Below are positions 50,542 through 59,800 of a stretch of DNA of 64,000 nt, one piece after another. Made by a program: the position numbers and the translations under genes. The stretch comes from Clostridia bacterium. GTDB taxonomy: Bacteria > Bacillota > DSM-521 > Neomoorellales > SLTJ01. The stretch lies in NCBI GenBank assembly GCA_024653205.1, contig JANLFO010000001.1, positions 124,001 through 188,000 on the forward strand, in the 5' to 3' direction. Each line of letters opens with the position of its first letter. The stretch's first letter is position 1. The notes under the pieces are model-generated. The model did not search any database, had not been told where the DNA came from, and saw nothing but the letters and a program-made list of their open reading frames with translations.

Positions 50542-51892
50542 GCCCCCTGCTCCCCTCCAGGCAGAAGATCCGTTCCAGGGTGGGTACGGCGTCGGGCAGG
50601 GCCAGAACTACCGCGTGGTCTCCGGCGAGAAGGGCATCTTTGCCCCGCGGTATCAGCACTTCTTCGCCCCGCACAATGGCTCCTATTATGGTGTTGCGGG
50701 GAAGGCCCGCCTCCTTAAGCGGTTTGCCCACCAGGGGGCAGCGAGAGGTGACCAGGAATTCTATCATTTCCGCCTTGTCTTGGCCCACGAAGCTGAGGAA
50801 GGCGATCTGGTTGTAGTGGATGAACTGGAGGATTTGGGCGGCGGTGAGCAAGCGGGGACTGACCACCACGTCCACGCCGACCTTTTGCATCAGGTGGGCG
50901 TAGTCCGACCGGCGGACCTGCGCCAAGACCTTCTTGGCGCCCAAGGTCTTGGCCAGAAGGCATACCAGCAGATTGACCTTGTCGTCCGGGGTCAGGGCGG
51001 CGAACAGGTCGGCCCGATCGACGCCTTCTTCCTCCATCAGCTTGACGTCGGTTCCGTCGCCGTGAATTACCGTGGCGGAGGGGAACTTTTCGGTAAAGGC
51101 CTCACACTGTTCCAGATCCTTATCGATAATCTTGAGCTCGATGTGCCTGCCGGCCAGTTCTTTGGCCAGGTAGTGGGCCGTGCCCGTGCCCCCCACCACC
51201 ATCACGTTCTGGGTACGCCGGTGCCTTTGCCCGAAGAAGTGCTCCACCTGCTCCATTTGCCGGCTGGGCGCCAGCACGAACACCCGGTCGCCGGCCAGAA
51301 GCTCATCCTGGCCACGGGGAATTATCACCCTGTCGCCCCGGATGATACCCACTATCAGGTAGGGGGGGTTGGGCGGCAGATCGCGCAGTTTGCGGTTTAT
51401 CACCGGCGTCCGGGCGGTAAGGGTCAGCTCCAAAAGCTGAATCCTGCCCCCGGCGCAGTACTCCACCCCTTCTGCCTCAGGGAACTGGAGCAGCTTGGCG
51501 ATAGCCGCAGCGGTGACCTGTTCCGGGTTGATGAGCAGGTCTATACCCAGGTTCGCCCCCAAGTTCAGCCCGTCCTCGGGCAGATAGTCCGGGTTGGACA
51601 CCCGGGCCACCACCTTGCCCACGCCGAGCTGCTTGGCGATGGTGCCGATCACCAGGTTGGTTTCGTCGTCGCCGGTAACCGCCACCAGCAGGTCGGTCTG
51701 CGGGGCACCTATTTCCCGCAGCAGCTGCGGGCTGGTAGCCTGCCCGCACACGGTCTGGACGTCGAGCTGCTTTTCCACCACCTGGCACCGGACCCGGTCC
51801 TCGTCGACCATTACCACCTCGTGCTCCATCTGGGAGAGCATCTCCGCCAGCTTGAAACCGACCTTTCCCGCGCCAACGATGATGATGCGCAT
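50489..51892 (-). CDS. trkA: Trk potassium uptake regulatory subunit
   Basis: ATG at 51892, after AAAGGTGG, gives 467 residues with two RCK repeats: Rossmann IIVGAGKVGFKLAEMLSQME (res 4-23) plus TrkA_C, then VMVVGGTGTAHYLAKELAG plus a second TrkA_C. The acidic end of the second strand (IIDKDLEQC) suggests NAD binding. RCK pairs gate TrkH. The C-terminal ~25 residues overlap the trkH start. Confidence 0.93.
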   Translation of the reverse strand: MRIIIVGAGKVGFKLAEMLSQMEHEVVMVDEDRVRCQVVEKQLDVQTVCGQATSPQLLREIGAPQTDLLVAVTGDDETNLVIGTIAKQLGVGKVVARVSNPDYLPEDGLNLGANLGIDLLINPEQVTAAAIAKLLQFPEAEGVEYCAGGRIQLLELTLTARTPVINRKLRDLPPNPPYLIVGIIRGDRVIIPRGQDELLAGDRVFVLAPSRQMEQVEHFFGQRHRRTQNVMVVGGTGTAHYLAKELAGRHIELKIIDKDLEQCEAFTEKFPSATVIHGDGTDVKLMEEEGVDRADLFAALTPDDKVNLLVCLLAKTLGAKKVLAQVRRSDYAHLMQKVGVDVVVSPRLLTAAQILQFIHYNQIAFLSFVGQDKAEMIEFLVTSRCPLVGKPLKEAGLPRNTIIGAIVRGEEVLIPRGKDALLAGDHAVVLALPDAVPTLERIFCLEGSRGHGLPYPGQYTGKSLYYR

Positions 51893-51926
51893 GGGCCACT
51901 TCCACCTTTCGGGTTTTCCGCACCAA

Positions 51927-51951
51927 GGCGGAAGGGCCGCGCCCTTCCGCC
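51927..51951 (-). promoter_or_regulatory. Hairpin in the trkA leader
   Basis: Perfect 10-bp stem, 51927-51936 with 51942-51951, loop of 5, in the 5' leader of trkA between promoter and start. No T tract follows, so it is not a plain terminator; it may stabilise the mRNA or control ribosome access. Confidence 0.5.
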
Positions 51952-51981
51952 TTCTCCAAAAGACCCGTAACTTTAACTTCA

Positions 51982-52010
51982 ACTCTACCTCGGCGGCGAG
52001 CTTCCGTCAA
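51982..52010 (-). promoter_or_regulatory. Sigma-A-type promoter of trkA-trkH
   Basis: On the minus strand TTGACG (52010-52005), 17-bp spacer, TAGAGT (51987-51982), about 85 bp upstream of the trkA start. Confidence 0.75.
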
Positions 52011-52033
52011 GGGGGTGTTGGGCCCAAAGGAGA

Positions 52034-52062
52034 TTGTCCCGGTAGCGGAGGCAGGGTAAAAT
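52034..52062 (+). promoter_or_regulatory. Sigma-A-type promoter of the cyclophilin-like / trmK operon
   Basis: TTGTCC (52034-52039), 17-bp spacer, TAAAAT (52057-52062), divergent from the trk promoter and 30 bp before the next ATG. Confidence 0.7.
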
Positions 52063-52092
52063 GAAAGAAAAGTGATGCCAGGGGGTGGCGCA

Positions 52093-52473
52093 ATGCGGGC
52101 AGTACTCCGGGCAGGAGGAGCAGAAGTAGAGATCGAGTTTAACGCCGGCGCCACGGCCGTCAAGATCTGGAAGGCACTTCCCCTGCAGGCAGAAGCCCAG
52201 ACCTGGGGAGACGAGGTGTACTTCACCATTCCTGTGGAGGCCGAACTGGAAGACCCACGGGAACTGGTCGAGATGGGCGACGTGGGCTACTGGCCGCCGG
52301 GACGTGCCCTGTGCCTGTTTTTCGGCCCCACGCCGGTTTCGCGTCCCGGCGAAATCCGGCCCTACAGCCCGGTTACGGTGGTGGGCCGGGTACTCGGTGA
52401 CCCGCAGGCGCTGAAGGCGGTCCGAAGCGGGGATCGGGTGCGGGTATGGCCTCGGGAGGGCGAGGCAAGGTAG
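52093..52473 (+). CDS. Cyclophilin-like fold protein (TM1367 family)
   Basis: A 126-residue protein; AGGGGGTGG precedes the ATG. VKIWKALPLQAEAQTWGDEV and YFTIPVEAELED, then GDVGYWPPGRALCLFFGPTP, are the hallmark of the small cyclophilin-like family found in thermophiles and archaea. The W-G-D-E-V-Y-F and G-D-V-G-Y-W-P-P segments are well kept. It lacks evidence of prolyl isomerase activity and its role is unknown. The 3' end overlaps trmK by 28 nt if trmK uses its ATG. Confidence 0.8.
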   Translation: MRAVLRAGGAEVEIEFNAGATAVKIWKALPLQAEAQTWGDEVYFTIPVEAELEDPRELVEMGDVGYWPPGRALCLFFGPTPVSRPGEIRPYSPVTVVGRVLGDPQALKAVRSGDRVRVWPREGEAR

Positions 52474-53189
52474 GGGAAGGAGGGGCAAGGCCGGTTCTGC
52501 CTCGCCGGCTGCGGGCGGTGGCGGCCTACGTCCGGCCGGGGGAGAAGGTGGCGGATATCGGCTGCGGGGACGGCCGCCTGGCCGCCTACCTGGCCACGGT
52601 ACGGGGCTGCCGGGTAATAGCCACCGAGGCCAGCCTGGCCGGATACGGCCTGGCGTCGGAAAGGCTGCGTCCCCTCTCCGGCCGGGTGGAGGTCCGTTTC
52701 GGCCGTGGACTGGCGCCGTTGCGGCCGGGGGAGGCAGAGGTTATAATTATTGCCGGCATGGGCGGGATTACCATGGCCGGTATCCTGGAGGCGCGGCCCC
52801 AGGGGCTCCGGCCCCGCTGCTTCGTGCTGCAACCGGTGGCCCGCACCGCCTACCTGCGCCGGTGGCTCTACCGCGCTGGCTGGGCCCTGCTGGACGAGGA
52901 CCTGGTGGAGGACGGGAGGCGCATCTACGAGATAGTCGTAACCGCTCCCGGGGCCGGCGGAGTGCCGGCCGGGGGAGAGAAGCTTCTGGCCGGGGGCGAG
53001 GTGGGCACCCTGGCGTTTGCCCGACGGCACCCGCTGCTCGGGCCCTTCCTGCAGCAGAAGCTCGCCCGCTACCGCCGCCTGGCGGGCCAGGTGCGGGAGG
53101 CCCGGGGAGAGGCCCGGGAGAAGGTGCTTTCGGTGCTGAGGGAACTGGAAGTCCTGGCCGCCGCCCTGGAGGCGGGGCGGGACCGGTAA
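52446..53189 (+). CDS. trmK: tRNA (adenine-22-N1)-methyltransferase
   Basis: A 247-residue SAM-dependent methyltransferase: VADIGCGDGRLAAYLATV (SAM loop), VIATEASLAGYGLASERLRP, IIIAGMGGITMAGILEARPQ and LQPVARTAYLRRWLYRAGW are TrmK signatures. It methylates A22 of tRNAs such as tRNA-Ser and tRNA-Tyr and is typical of Gram-positive bacteria. The ATG at 52446 has weak upstream context; a start near 52497 after GGAAGGAGGGG is possible. The trmK-nif3 order is the usual firmicute one. Confidence 0.88.
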   Translation: MASGGRGKVGEGGARPVLPRRLRAVAAYVRPGEKVADIGCGDGRLAAYLATVRGCRVIATEASLAGYGLASERLRPLSGRVEVRFGRGLAPLRPGEAEVIIIAGMGGITMAGILEARPQGLRPRCFVLQPVARTAYLRRWLYRAGWALLDEDLVEDGRRIYEIVVTAPGAGGVPAGGEKLLAGGEVGTLAFARRHPLLGPFLQQKLARYRRLAGQVREARGEAREKVLSVLRELEVLAAALEAGRDR

Positions 53190-53202
53190 GGGGAGACCGA
53201 AC

Positions 53203-54309
53203 TTGGGCCGTACCTGTGCGGAAGTAGCGGCCGTGTTGGAGGAATTGGCCCCGCCGGAACTGGCCGAGGCGGGGGATAACATCGGGCTGCAGGTGGGCCG
53301 TCCGGACCGGACGGTGGAGCGGCTTCTCATCGGGCTGGAGGTGAACCCGGACCTGCTGGAGGAAGCCTCGCAGCGCGGGGCGCAGATGCTGGTGGTGCAT
53401 CATCCCCTAATCTACGAGCCGCTGGCGGCCCTGCGCCTGGATCGGCCGGGACCGGGCCTGCTGGCCGAGGCGGTGCGGCGGGACCTGGCGGTGTACGTGC
53501 TCCACACCAACTGGGACCTGGCCCCGGGCGGAGTGAGCCACTGCCTGGCGCAGGCCCTGGGGCTGGAGGAAATCGTACCCCTGCAGCCGGCCCCGGCGGG
53601 TGTCTACTACAAGCTGGTTACCTTTGTGCCCGAAGGCTACGAGGATCGGGTGCGCCAGGCCCTGGCCGAAGCCGGCGCGGGACGGATCGGCGCCTACAGC
53701 CACTGTTCGTTCGAAGCCGAAGGTACGGGGACCTTCCTGCCCCTTGAGGGGGCCCGGCCTTTCCTGGGCCGGCCGGGCAATCTGGAGCGGGCGCGGGAGC
53801 GACGCCTGGAGATGCTCCTGCCCCGGCGCCTGCTGGGTCGGGCGCTGGAGGCCCTGCTTTCCGCCCACCCCTACGAGGAGGTGGCCTACGACCTTTATCC
53901 GCTGGACAACTCTCCCTCCGGAGCCGGGCTGGGAGCCTTGGGACGACTGCCGTCACCGGAGAGTCTGGCCGTACTGGCGACGCGGGTCAAGGATACCCTG
54001 GGTCTTACCGGGGTGCGCCTGGCGGGCGATCCGGAACGGGAGGTGCGGCGGGTGGCGGTATGCGGGGGTAGCGGCGGCTCCCTGGTTCAGGCGGCGCGGG
54101 ACCGGGGGGCAGAGGTATTGATCACCGGGGACGTCAGGTACCACCAGGTGCTTTCCGCGCTGGCCCTGGACCTGGCGGTTATCGATGCCGGGCACGCGGC
54201 CACGGAGAGGGTGAGCCTGCCCTGCCTGGCCGAGCGCCTGCAGCAAGCGCTCCCGGATGTGGATGTGGCAGTGGAGCCGGGCGCCGTTGATCCCTGGCGG
54301 TATTTCTAG
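53203..54309 (+). CDS. NIF3-like dinuclear metal-binding protein
   Basis: A 368-residue protein starting TTG after AGGGGAGA. Metal ligands in QMLVVHHPLIYEPL, VLHTNWDLAPGGV and the C-terminal VIDAGHAATERVSLP; the YHQVLSAL segment precedes the last. A ~100-residue PII-like insert (~130-235) is typical of the long firmicute form. Sometimes annotated as GTP cyclohydrolase 1 type 2 homologue; the true substrate is unsettled. It follows trmK by 13 bp. Confidence 0.88.
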   Translation: MGRTCAEVAAVLEELAPPELAEAGDNIGLQVGRPDRTVERLLIGLEVNPDLLEEASQRGAQMLVVHHPLIYEPLAALRLDRPGPGLLAEAVRRDLAVYVLHTNWDLAPGGVSHCLAQALGLEEIVPLQPAPAGVYYKLVTFVPEGYEDRVRQALAEAGAGRIGAYSHCSFEAEGTGTFLPLEGARPFLGRPGNLERARERRLEMLLPRRLLGRALEALLSAHPYEEVAYDLYPLDNSPSGAGLGALGRLPSPESLAVLATRVKDTLGLTGVRLAGDPEREVRRVAVCGGSGGSLVQAARDRGAEVLITGDVRYHQVLSALALDLAVIDAGHAATERVSLPCLAERLQQALPDVDVAVEPGAVDPWRYF

Positions 54310-54413
54310 GCCTGGGTCGGTCGACGAAGCGACCGGAGGGAGGGGGAACCGCGACTACCGGTAAGGGCGCTGGCAGGTCCGGGTCGTGGTACTGATGTTG
54401 TAGGAGGTAACGA

Positions 54414-54851
54414 ATGGCGTCCGGTGAAGCCAAGAGCAAGAGGCTCATTCTCTACATAGACGGTGCCTCCCACGGTAACCCGGGTCCTTCCGGCTACGGC
54501 GTGGTGGTCGAGGACGCGCGGGGCGGGGTTTTGGCCGAACTTTCCGGCAGCCTGGGGGTAACCACCAACAACGTGGCCGAGTATACCGCCCTGCTCAAGG
54601 CCCTGGAAGAGGCCAGGGCCCGGGGAGCGGAGGAAGTGGAGATCCGCACCGACAGCGAACTCCTGGCGCGTCAGATCAACGGCAGCTACGCGGTAAGGAG
54701 CCCACGGCTGCTACCCCTGTATCAGAGGGCCCGGGCCGCCCTGGCGGGATTCCGGAGCTACCGGGTGGTGCACGTGGGCCGGGAGGAAAACCGTTCGGCG
54801 GACGCCCTGGCCGGCCGCGGGGCGCGGGCGGCGGAGGTGGAGGACAGGTGA
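54414..54851 (+). CDS. rnhA: Ribonuclease HI
   Basis: A 145-residue protein; TAGGAGGTAA precedes the ATG. Catalytic acids are in LYIDGASHGNPGPSGYG (D), NNVAEYTALLKALE (E), IRTDSELLARQINGSY (D) and EENRSADALA (D). It cuts RNA in RNA-DNA hybrids. It is of the short archaeal/firmicute type without a basic protrusion. The stop overlaps the next start by 4 nt. Confidence 0.9.
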   Translation: MASGEAKSKRLILYIDGASHGNPGPSGYGVVVEDARGGVLAELSGSLGVTTNNVAEYTALLKALEEARARGAEEVEIRTDSELLARQINGSYAVRSPRLLPLYQRARAALAGFRSYRVVHVGREENRSADALAGRGARAAEVEDR

Positions 54852-55984
54852 GCCAGGTGCTGGACGCCGCTGCGCTGGAACGCATCCTGCGACAGACGCT
54901 GCAGGCGATAGAGCAGTCCAAGGAGGAGATGTTCGCCATTGCCGAAAGCGCCCGGCAAGAGCGGCAGCGCACGGCGCGGGAGCTGGAGCGAGTGAAGGAG
55001 CAGGCCCGGCGGATGGTGGAGGAGGTGGATCGCTGTCAGAAAGAGGATCAACGCGCCCGCAGGCGCCTGGCGGAGGTGAGCCGCCGCTTTGACCTTTACA
55101 CCGAAGAAGACATCCGTCAGGCCTACGAAGAGGCGCGGGAGGTGGTGGTGCGCCTCACCCTCCTGCAGGAAAGGGAGAGACAGCTCTTGGCCCGGCGTCG
55201 GGAACTGGAAGTAGCCTACCGCCAGCTGGAGGAGACCCAGGCGCGGGCGGAGCGCCTTGTATCCCGGGTAGGGGTGGTAATGGATTTCCTGGGCTCCAAC
55301 CTGCAGCAGCTGTGGGAGATGGTGGAGCAGCTGCGGGGCGACCCGCAGGCAACGCTGGCCGTGATCCAGGCCCAGGAGGAGGAGCGGCGCCGGATCGCCC
55401 GGGGCATCCACGACGGCCCGGCCCAGATCCTCACCCGGGTGGTCATGCAGGCGGAATACTGCCAGAAGCTGGGGGAAGTCAAGCCCGAGGCCCTGCCGGT
55501 GGAGCTGAACGTGCTCAAGGAGCAGGCCCGCGATTGTCTGGCAGAGCTTAGGAAGATTATCTTTGACCTCCGTCCGGTAGATCTCTCCCAGGGCCTGGTC
55601 AGGGCGGTGGAGAAGTATCTGGCCGATTTTCGAGAGCGCACGGGGCTTGCGGTGCACTTTGAAACCCGGGGAGGCCGGGTGGCCTGCCGGCCCCAGGTGG
55701 AGGTAACGCTTTTCCGGATCCTGCAGGAGGCTCTGAACAACGTCTACAAGCACGCCGAGGCCCGCTCGGTCCGGGTGGTGGTGGAGGCGCAGGGCAAGTC
55801 CCTGGCGGTTTCGGTGGAGGATGACGGCCGGGGCTTCGACTTGTCTCCCGCGCCCGAACGCCGAACCTACGGCCTGACCAGCATGGAGGAATGGGCCCGG
55901 CTGGTAAACGCTCACCTGAAGGTGGACTCTCGGCCCGGCGCGGGGACGAGGGTGAAGGTTTGGGTGGAGGCGCAGGCCACATGA
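54848..55984 (+). CDS. DegS-type sensor histidine kinase
   Basis: A 378-residue soluble kinase starting GTG. Residues ~15-150 are a long coiled coil (RQERQRTARELERVKEQARR), as in DegS; HisKA_3 box at ~180-195 with EEERRRIARGIHDGPAQI (phospho-accepting H in G-I-H-D-G), LRKIIFDLRPVDLSQ, and HATPase ~275-375 (N box QEALNNVYKHAEA; VEDDGRGFD; YGLTSMEEWARL). No membrane segment, so a cytoplasmic signal is sensed. Overlaps the regulator gene by 4 nt. Confidence 0.9.
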   Translation: MSQVLDAAALERILRQTLQAIEQSKEEMFAIAESARQERQRTARELERVKEQARRMVEEVDRCQKEDQRARRRLAEVSRRFDLYTEEDIRQAYEEAREVVVRLTLLQERERQLLARRRELEVAYRQLEETQARAERLVSRVGVVMDFLGSNLQQLWEMVEQLRGDPQATLAVIQAQEEERRRIARGIHDGPAQILTRVVMQAEYCQKLGEVKPEALPVELNVLKEQARDCLAELRKIIFDLRPVDLSQGLVRAVEKYLADFRERTGLAVHFETRGGRVACRPQVEVTLFRILQEALNNVYKHAEARSVRVVVEAQGKSLAVSVEDDGRGFDLSPAPERRTYGLTSMEEWARLVNAHLKVDSRPGAGTRVKVWVEAQAT

Positions 55985-56616
55985 AAAGCGTACGGGTACT
56001 GATAGTGGACGACCACCAACTGATACGTGAAGGCTTGACGAAGGTGCTGGCCCTGCACCCGGAAATCCAGGTGGTGGGCGAGGCGGCCACGGGGGAAGAA
56101 GCCCTGCAGCGGGCGTCGGAGTTGGAGCCGGACGTGGTGCTGCTGGACTTGAACCTGCCCGGCATGGACGGGGTGGAGGTGTGCCGGGTCCTGACCGGCA
56201 ACGGCCGCTGCCGGGTGATTGCCCTGACGGTATACGACGACGACGAACACGTGTTTGCCGCGGTGAGGGCCGGTGCCGCCGGCTACCTGCTGAAGGACGT
56301 CAGCCCGGACGAGCTGGCCCGGGCCGTCCGGGCGGTGGCCGACGGGGAGGGGGTCATGCACCCCCGGGTGACGGGGAAGATCATGCGCGAGTTTAACCGT
56401 CTCTCCGGAAGGCAGTCGCTGCCCGTTCCGCTCACCCCACGCGAGGTGGAGGTGCTGAAGCTGGTAGCCCGGGGGTATTCCAACAAGGCCATAGCCGCCG
56501 AACTTTACATAAGCCAGAAGACGGTAAAGAACCACATAACCAGCATCCTGCGCAAGCTGGAATTGGAGGACCGGACCCAGGCGGCGGTGTGGGCGGTAAG
56601 GGCCCGGTTGGTCTAG
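55981..56616 (+). CDS. DegU/NarL-type response regulator
   Basis: ATG at 55981 gives 211 residues. Receiver domain 1-~120 with VLIVDDHQLIREGLTKVLAL, phospho-acceptor in VVLLDLNLPGMDG, and ALTVYDDDEHVFAAVRAGA; LuxR HTH at ~148-205 (LTPREVEVLKLVARGYSNKA, YISQKTVKNHITSILRKLEL). It pairs with the overlapping DegS-type kinase. A terminator follows at 56732-56758. Confidence 0.93.
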   Translation: MKSVRVLIVDDHQLIREGLTKVLALHPEIQVVGEAATGEEALQRASELEPDVVLLDLNLPGMDGVEVCRVLTGNGRCRVIALTVYDDDEHVFAAVRAGAAGYLLKDVSPDELARAVRAVADGEGVMHPRVTGKIMREFNRLSGRQSLPVPLTPREVEVLKLVARGYSNKAIAAELYISQKTVKNHITSILRKLELEDRTQAAVWAVRARLV

Positions 56617-56731
56617 GACCGGGTCCCAGGAAAAATGAGGCTGCGGGCCGATTGGCGACCGAGGGGAGCGGGGTTAGGATATAGGCAAAGGTTTCAACCT
56701 CCCAAAAGGCGCTTGGATGCCGGTTTTGCGG

Positions 56732-56758
56732 GCGGCCGTTCGGGGCCGCTCTTTTTTT
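56732..56758 (+). terminator. Rho-independent terminator
   Basis: GCGGCC (56732-56737), 6-base loop, GGCCGC (56744-56749), then TCTTTTTTT. It ends the rnhA-degS-degU transcript. Confidence 0.85.
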
Positions 56759-56764
56759 GGCTCG

Positions 56765-56793
56765 TTGCCCGCCCATCCGGCTCGTGTTATACT
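56765..56793 (+). promoter_or_regulatory. Sigma-A-type promoter of the EndoQ-UvrD gene
   Basis: TTGCCC (56765-56770), 17-bp spacer, TATACT (56788-56793), 17 bp before the ATG at 56811. Confidence 0.75.
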
Positions 56794-56810
56794 GACCTTG
56801 GGGTGGGCCG

Positions 56811-59800
56811 ATGGAATTCGTAGCCGACCTGCACGTGCACTCCCGGTATTCGCGGGCGACCAGTCCGGACGCCACGCCGGAAAGCTATTACCGCTGGGCA
56901 CTATACAAGGGCGTGACCCTGGTGGGCACGGGCGATTTCACCCACCCGGGCTGGCGCGAGGAACTGCGCCGGAAGCTGGAGCCGGCGGAAGAGGGGCTCT
57001 ACCGCCTGCGGGAGGCGGAGGCCCACTGGCCGGGGGAGCTTTACCCCGAAAGCTTCTCATGGTCCGGCCCCAGGGAAGAAGACGGGAGGCCGGCGGTACG
57101 GTTCGTGGTTTCCGGGGAGATCAGCACCATCTACAAGAAGGGCGGCCGGGTGCGCAAGGTACACCACCTGATCCTGCTTCCCGATCTGGAGGCGGCGGAA
57201 GCCCTAAGCCGTCGTTTGGAAGGGATCGGCAACCTGGGGTCGGACGGCCGGCCCATCCTGGGGCTGGACGGCCGGAGCCTGCTGGAGACGGTCCTGGAGG
57301 TCTGCTCCCGGGCGATTTTCATCCCCGCCCATATCTGGACGCCGCACTTCTCCCTCCTGGGGGCCAACTCCGGCTTTGATTCTATAGAGGAGTGCTTTGA
57401 AGACCTGAGCCCTTACATATGGGCCCTGGAAACCGGGCTTTCCTCCGATCCTCCCATGAACTGGCGGGTTTCTGCCCTGGACCGCTGCCGCCTGGTTTCC
57501 AATTCCGACGCCCATTCCCCGCGCAACCTGGCGCGGGAGGCCAACCTTTTCCGCAGTGAACTCTCCTACTCCGGGCTCTACCGGGCCCTCGGGGAGCCGG
57601 ACGGCGACGGCCTGGCCGGCACCCTGGAGTTCTTCCCCGAAGAGGGCAAGTATCACTACGACGGTCACCGGGCCTGCCGCCTGAGGTGGCACCCGGCCCA
57701 GACCCGGGCGGCCGGGGGGAGGTGCCCGGTGTGCGGCCGGCCGGTTACGGTCGGGGTGCTGCACCGGGTGGAAGAGCTGGCCGACCGGGAGGAAGGGGCG
57801 CGCCCGGACGGGGCCCGGCCCTACCAGAGCCTGGTTCCCCTCCCGGAGGTCATAGCCTCGGCTCTGGGGGCGGGACCTTCGGCGCGCGCGGTGGGGCAGA
57901 CCTGCTCTGCCCTCCTGACCCGTTTGGGCCCGGAGCTGGTGGTGCTGAGGCAGGCACCCATAGAAGAGGTGGCCCGGGTGGCCGGACCGCTGGTGGCCGA
58001 AGCCGTGCGCCGGGTGCGGGCGGGGGAAGTGGAGGCCGAACCGGGCTTTGACGGCCAGTACGGCAAGATCGTGGTGCTCCGGCCGGAAGTGCGCCGGGCC
58101 CTGGCCGGGCAGGCGTCGCTTTTTGCCTCGCCGTCGGCGGGCGGAGCGCAGCCCAAGAGCGCCCGGTCCCCGGTACCGAAGACGGTACGGGCGGTCCCGG
58201 CGGCGGAATCGAATCGCCTCCTTCAGGCCGCCAAAGCAGACGTGACGGCAACGCTGACTCCGGAGCAGGAGGAGGCGGTGACCGCCGCCGAGGGCCCGAT
58301 AATAGTGGTGGCCGGACCGGGCACCGGGAAGACCCGGACCTTGGTATACCGTATCGCCCACCTCATCCGCGAGCGCGGCGTGCCCGCCCGGGAGATCGCC
58401 GCGGTTACCTTCACCAACAAGGCGGCCCGGGAGATCCGGGAGCGGGTGGCCGGGTTGCTGGGCGCGGAGGAGGAAATACGGGGCCTGACCGTGGGCACCT
58501 TTCACAGCCTGTGCCTGGACTTGCTGCGGCGCCACCTCGGCTTCACCCTGCTGGACGAGCCGGAGGCCCGCCGGGTACTGGCCGAGGCCCTGGCCGAAAC
58601 CGGCGGGAGACCGGCGGAGGTCCGACGGCTGGCGGAGAGAATCTCCTTCTACAAGAGCCGGGGTCTGGGCCCGGACGCGGACGAGGTACCGGCCGAACTG
58701 CGGCCCGCCTATCGGGCCTATCTGGAGAAACTCGCGGCCTACCGCGCCCTGGATTACGACGACCTGCTGCTGAAGGCGGTGGAACTGCTTGAGGCGCGGG
58801 CGGCTGCGGGCGGGCGGGTAGAAGGCTATCCCCATCTTCTGGTGGACGAGTTCCAGGACCTCAACCCGGTGCAGTACCGGCTGGTGCGGCTCTGGGCCGG
58901 AGAAGGCAGGAACCTGTTTGTGATCGGCGACCCCGACCAGGCCATATACGGTTTCCGGGGAGCAGACCGCCGGCTTTTCGAGCGGCTACAAAGGGATTAT
59001 CCGCACGCCCGGGTGTTACGCCTGCGCACCAATTTTCGCTCCCGGGCGGTGATCGTTCGTGCCGCCCGGTCGCTCATGGGCGACGCCGCCGGAGAAGAAC
59101 TGGCGGCCGTTCGTGAGGGCGGGCCGAAGCTGCTGTGCCTGGAGGTGGCCTCGGAACTCGCCGAGGGTATCGCCGTGGTGCGGGAAATAGGCGGCCTGGT
59201 GGGGGGAGCCAGCCTGCTGGCCGCCGATACGGCTCCTGCCGGGCTTCTGGCCGGGAGGCTGGGAGAGGGAAGATGGGGCTTTGCCGACGTGGCGGTGCTC
59301 TTCCGCACCGGCCGCCAGGGGGAACTGCTGGAAGAGTGCTTTTTGCGCGAGGGCCTGCCCTACCGTCTGGTGGGGCGCGAAAGCTTCCTTGAGGAGCCCC
59401 CGGTGCGGCGGGCCCTGGCCTTCATGCGCTTTCTGGCCGACCCGCAGGACGAGTACCACCTCTGGCGCTGCCTGAGCGAAGGCCGCTTCGGCCTGAGCGG
59501 CTCGGCCCGGCAGCGGCTGCGGGAGGCAGGGGCGGAGTGGGGCGGTCTGTGGCCGGCGGTGGAGGAGCTGGTTTCGGACGGCGGGGCCTTGCGGGCACAG
59601 GACCGGGAGCGACTGGCCCGCTTCCGGGAGGCGGTAGAAGCCTACCGGGAAATGGCGGCCGGAGTGGGGGCGGAGGAACTCTTGCTCCGCTGGCAGCGGG
59701 AGGAGGAGGTGGCGGAGGCGGCGGCCGAATCCCTGGCCCGGTTGTGCCGGGTAGCCGGCCGCTTCGCCGATCTGAGGTCGTTTCTGCGCGGCCTGGCCCT

